A DNA stretch of 6,016 bases from Abditibacteriales bacterium (GTDB lineage: Bacteria > Armatimonadota > Abditibacteriia > Abditibacteriales > JANWYM01). The number at the start of each line of letters is the position of its first letter. Within the stretch, counting starts at the first letter, position 1. The stretch spans positions 1 through 6,016 of the forward strand of contig JANWYM010000272.1 of NCBI GenBank assembly GCA_025055355.1, read 5' to 3'. The notes beneath the pieces were generated by a model. The model searched no databases and was not told where the DNA came from. It was given only the letters and a program-made list of their open reading frames with translations. Positions 5,239-6,016 of this stretch are shown in pieces. A program made the position numbers and the translations under genes.

Positions 5239-5862
5239 TCAACGTTTGGTGGGGACTACATACGCCTCCGCCTTGAAGCCCGCTGCTCTGAGGGCGACAA
5301 GCAACTGTGTCAACTTGACCTCGCCCTTGGGGTTGTTGAACGCCAGCATCAGCAGGCGGGTTTTGTCTCTGGTGTCGAGATAGACACTTGCCCAGAAGAG
5401 GGGCATCTGTCTACCGTTCAGCATCATCGGCAAGGGGCTGCCTTGGGGGTTGAGGGCGGGTTGTTTACCCCTGGTGTCGAGGGCGGGTTGGCTGACGCCT
5501 TTGATTTGAGCGAGAGCCTGCTGGGCTCTGAAGAGATTCCCTGGCGTCAGCCCTTCGACCTTCAAGGCAAGAGCGCCGACGTAACCCTCGCCGTGCAGTG
5601 GCTCAGCAGCGGCGATAGCGCGCGCTAATTGGCTGAGGGACACGTGCGATTCGAGGTAGTGCACCTCCAGCCGCTTCTCCGCTTGATTGCTGCGGACCTC
5701 TTTCACGCCCTTGCGGTCTGCGAGCGCGGTTTCCAACCGCGTCAGGCAGCCCTCTCACTGGATGGCGTCGACGTAGAACGTCACCTTCGTCACTGGCTCA
5801 CCAGCCAACGTCAACGCGCTGCCCCATAGCACCGCGCTCCACAACATCCCCATCCCACGCAT
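5239..5862 (-). CDS. Exported heavy-metal-associated (HMA) domain protein, probable selenoprotein with an in-frame UGA in its metal motif
   Basis: Read through one TGA, the gene encodes 207 residues. Residues 1-21 look like a Sec signal (MLWSAVLWGSALTLAG), so the protein should be periplasmic. Residues 24-88 fit one HMA domain (MerP/CopZ-like ferredoxin fold): strand VTKVTFYVDA, then the metal loop at 36-39 reading TGA-Glu-Gly-Cys where family members have CxxC, helix LTRLETALAD, GVKEVRSNQA, and strand RLEVHYL followed by SLSQLARAIAAA. Thus Sec36-x-x-Cys39 is predicted. Residues 97-205 may be a second, cysteine-free HMA-like fold (ALKVEGLT..., KLTQLLVALRAAGF) with an inserted Pro/Gly-rich loop. 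The ATG at 5862 has GGGGGTGA 4 nt upstream and follows a strong promoter. If TGA stopped translation, only a 35-residue fragment would be made; a TTG restart at 5736 would lack the signal and metal motif. Pseudogene or sequence error remain alternatives. Confidence 0.78.
5715..5754 (-). promoter_or_regulatory. Candidate bacterial SECIS element
   Basis: Directly after the TGA, the mRNA can form a perfect 7-bp stem CGCGGTT / AACCGCG (5741-5735 with 5731-5725) closed by a GGA loop (5734-5732). Below a 4x3 internal loop lies a 4-bp stem CTGC/GCAG (5749-5746 with 5721-5718), then two further G-C pairs (5751-5750 with 5716-5715) past a bulged A. The loop begins 20 nt after the TGA and starts with G. 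This fits what is known of bacterial SECIS elements, which SelB binds: a small apical loop with an early G, roughly 16-37 nt from the UGA. Confidence 0.72.
5755..5757 (-). other. In-frame TGA, probable selenocysteine codon (residue 36)
   Basis: TGA is codon 36 counted from the ATG at 5862 and is followed by 171 further sense codons that continue the same domain. It occupies the first cysteine position of the HMA metal-binding loop (IQ-TGA-EGC). TGA is the normal terminator of at least five genes in the window, so genome-wide reassignment is unlikely. Confidence 0.72.
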
Positions 5863-5885
5863 CAAATCACCCCCGAACAGGTTGC

Positions 5886-5900
5886 GGCTACATTGTAGCC
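5886..5900. promoter_or_regulatory. Candidate operator, BlaI/MecI/CopY-like palindrome
   Basis: GGCTACA-T-TGTAGCC is a perfect 7+7 bp inverted repeat with a single central base. The core TACA/TGTA arms match the known operators of the BlaI/MecI/CopY repressor family, which usually have a 2-nt centre. It contains the -10 box of the promoter, so a bound repressor would occlude RNA polymerase. CopY regulators respond to copper, which would suit an HMA-protein operon, but no such regulator is in the window. Confidence 0.62.
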
Positions 5901-5920
5901 TGCGGACTGCGGTTTGTCAA
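5892..5920 (-). promoter_or_regulatory. Sigma-70-type promoter of the HMA/restriction-modification operon
   Basis: On the minus strand the -35 is TTGACA (5920-5915, six of six), the spacer is exactly 17 bp, and the -10 is TACAAT (5897-5892, five of six). The predicted start near 5885 leaves a leader of about 23 nt before the ATG at 5862. No other promoter was found between the four downstream genes, which are spaced by 20 nt, a 4-bp overlap and 17 nt. Confidence 0.85.
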
Positions 5921-6016
5921 GCGACGGGCAGGGTGATATACTTGGGAGTTGCACGGTTGCCGTCAGGAATCTTTCCCCTCCCCTTGGGGTAAGATGTCCT
6001 TCGGTTAAAATTCAGG

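Noticed and set aside
5239..5736. Separate 165-residue gene starting at TTG 5736
   Set aside because: It has no ribosome site, begins inside the first HMA helix, and would lack the signal peptide and the metal motif encoded in the same frame just upstream.
5755..5757. TGA read as tryptophan (alternative genetic code)
   Set aside because: TGA is the natural stop of at least five genes here, with correct downstream starts overlapping it. Only one in-frame TGA is seen, at a cysteine-type position.
5917..6015. Open minus-strand frame of 32 codons entering from the right edge and ending at TGA 5919
   Set aside because: It could be the tail of an upstream gene, but the peptide is short, basic and unrecognised, and its stop lies within the -35 region of the promoter. 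It is too weak to call.
5961..6016. Plus-strand promoter-like TTGGGG...TAAAAT near the right edge
   Set aside because: The -35 is poor and no gene start follows before the window ends.
1..6016. CRISPR arrays, tRNA or rRNA genes, insertion sequences, attachment sites
   Set aside because: I saw no regularly spaced repeats, no tRNA cloverleaf or rRNA motifs, no transposase and no flanking duplications.

Overview
The window reads as GC-rich DNA from a diderm (Gram-negative-type) bacterium. It carries a TolC-family outer-membrane protein and a periplasmic adaptor, sigma-70-like promoters, and Shine-Dalgarno sites. Every gene found is on the minus strand. The phylum cannot be fixed from sequence alone; the CTAG-type restriction system and arginine-rich proteins would fit a thermophilic environmental lineage, but that is a guess.

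Layout, in transcription order (right to left). (A) 5921-6016 is short non-coding DNA. (B) A strong promoter (TTGACA, 17 bp, TACAAT; 5920-5892) has its -10 box inside a perfect 15-bp palindrome of the CTACA-n-TGTAG type. It drives an apparent four-gene operon. The first gene (5862-5239) is an exported heavy-metal-associated (HMA) protein whose metal-site CxxC motif reads TGA-Glu-Gly-Cys. The TGA is followed, 20 nt later, by the apical GGA loop of a 7-bp perfect hairpin, the geometry of a bacterial SECIS. I read it as a UxxC selenoprotein. Next come a beta-class N4-cytosine methyltransferase carrying a degenerate staphylococcal-nuclease-like C-terminal domain (5218-3923), a MjaI-family (CTAG) restriction endonuclease (3926-3351, coupled through a TTGA overlap), and an AbrB/SpoVT-type DNA-binding protein (3333-3049). 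(C) 3048-2867 holds an inverted repeat, a possible weak terminator, a second strong promoter (TTGACA, 17 bp, TATGAT) and a TetR-type operator. (D) A second operon follows: a TetR regulator (2866-2159), a TolC-family channel (2162-789, coupled through a GTGA overlap) and a periplasmic adaptor (663 to beyond position 1). This is a self-regulated tripartite efflux system whose inner-membrane pump probably lies beyond the left edge.

The most novel element is the UGA-containing HMA protein with its hairpin and metal-regulator-like operator, followed by the methyltransferase-SNase fusion. TGA also ends at least five genes here, so it is a normal stop in this genome and cannot simply be read as Trp.
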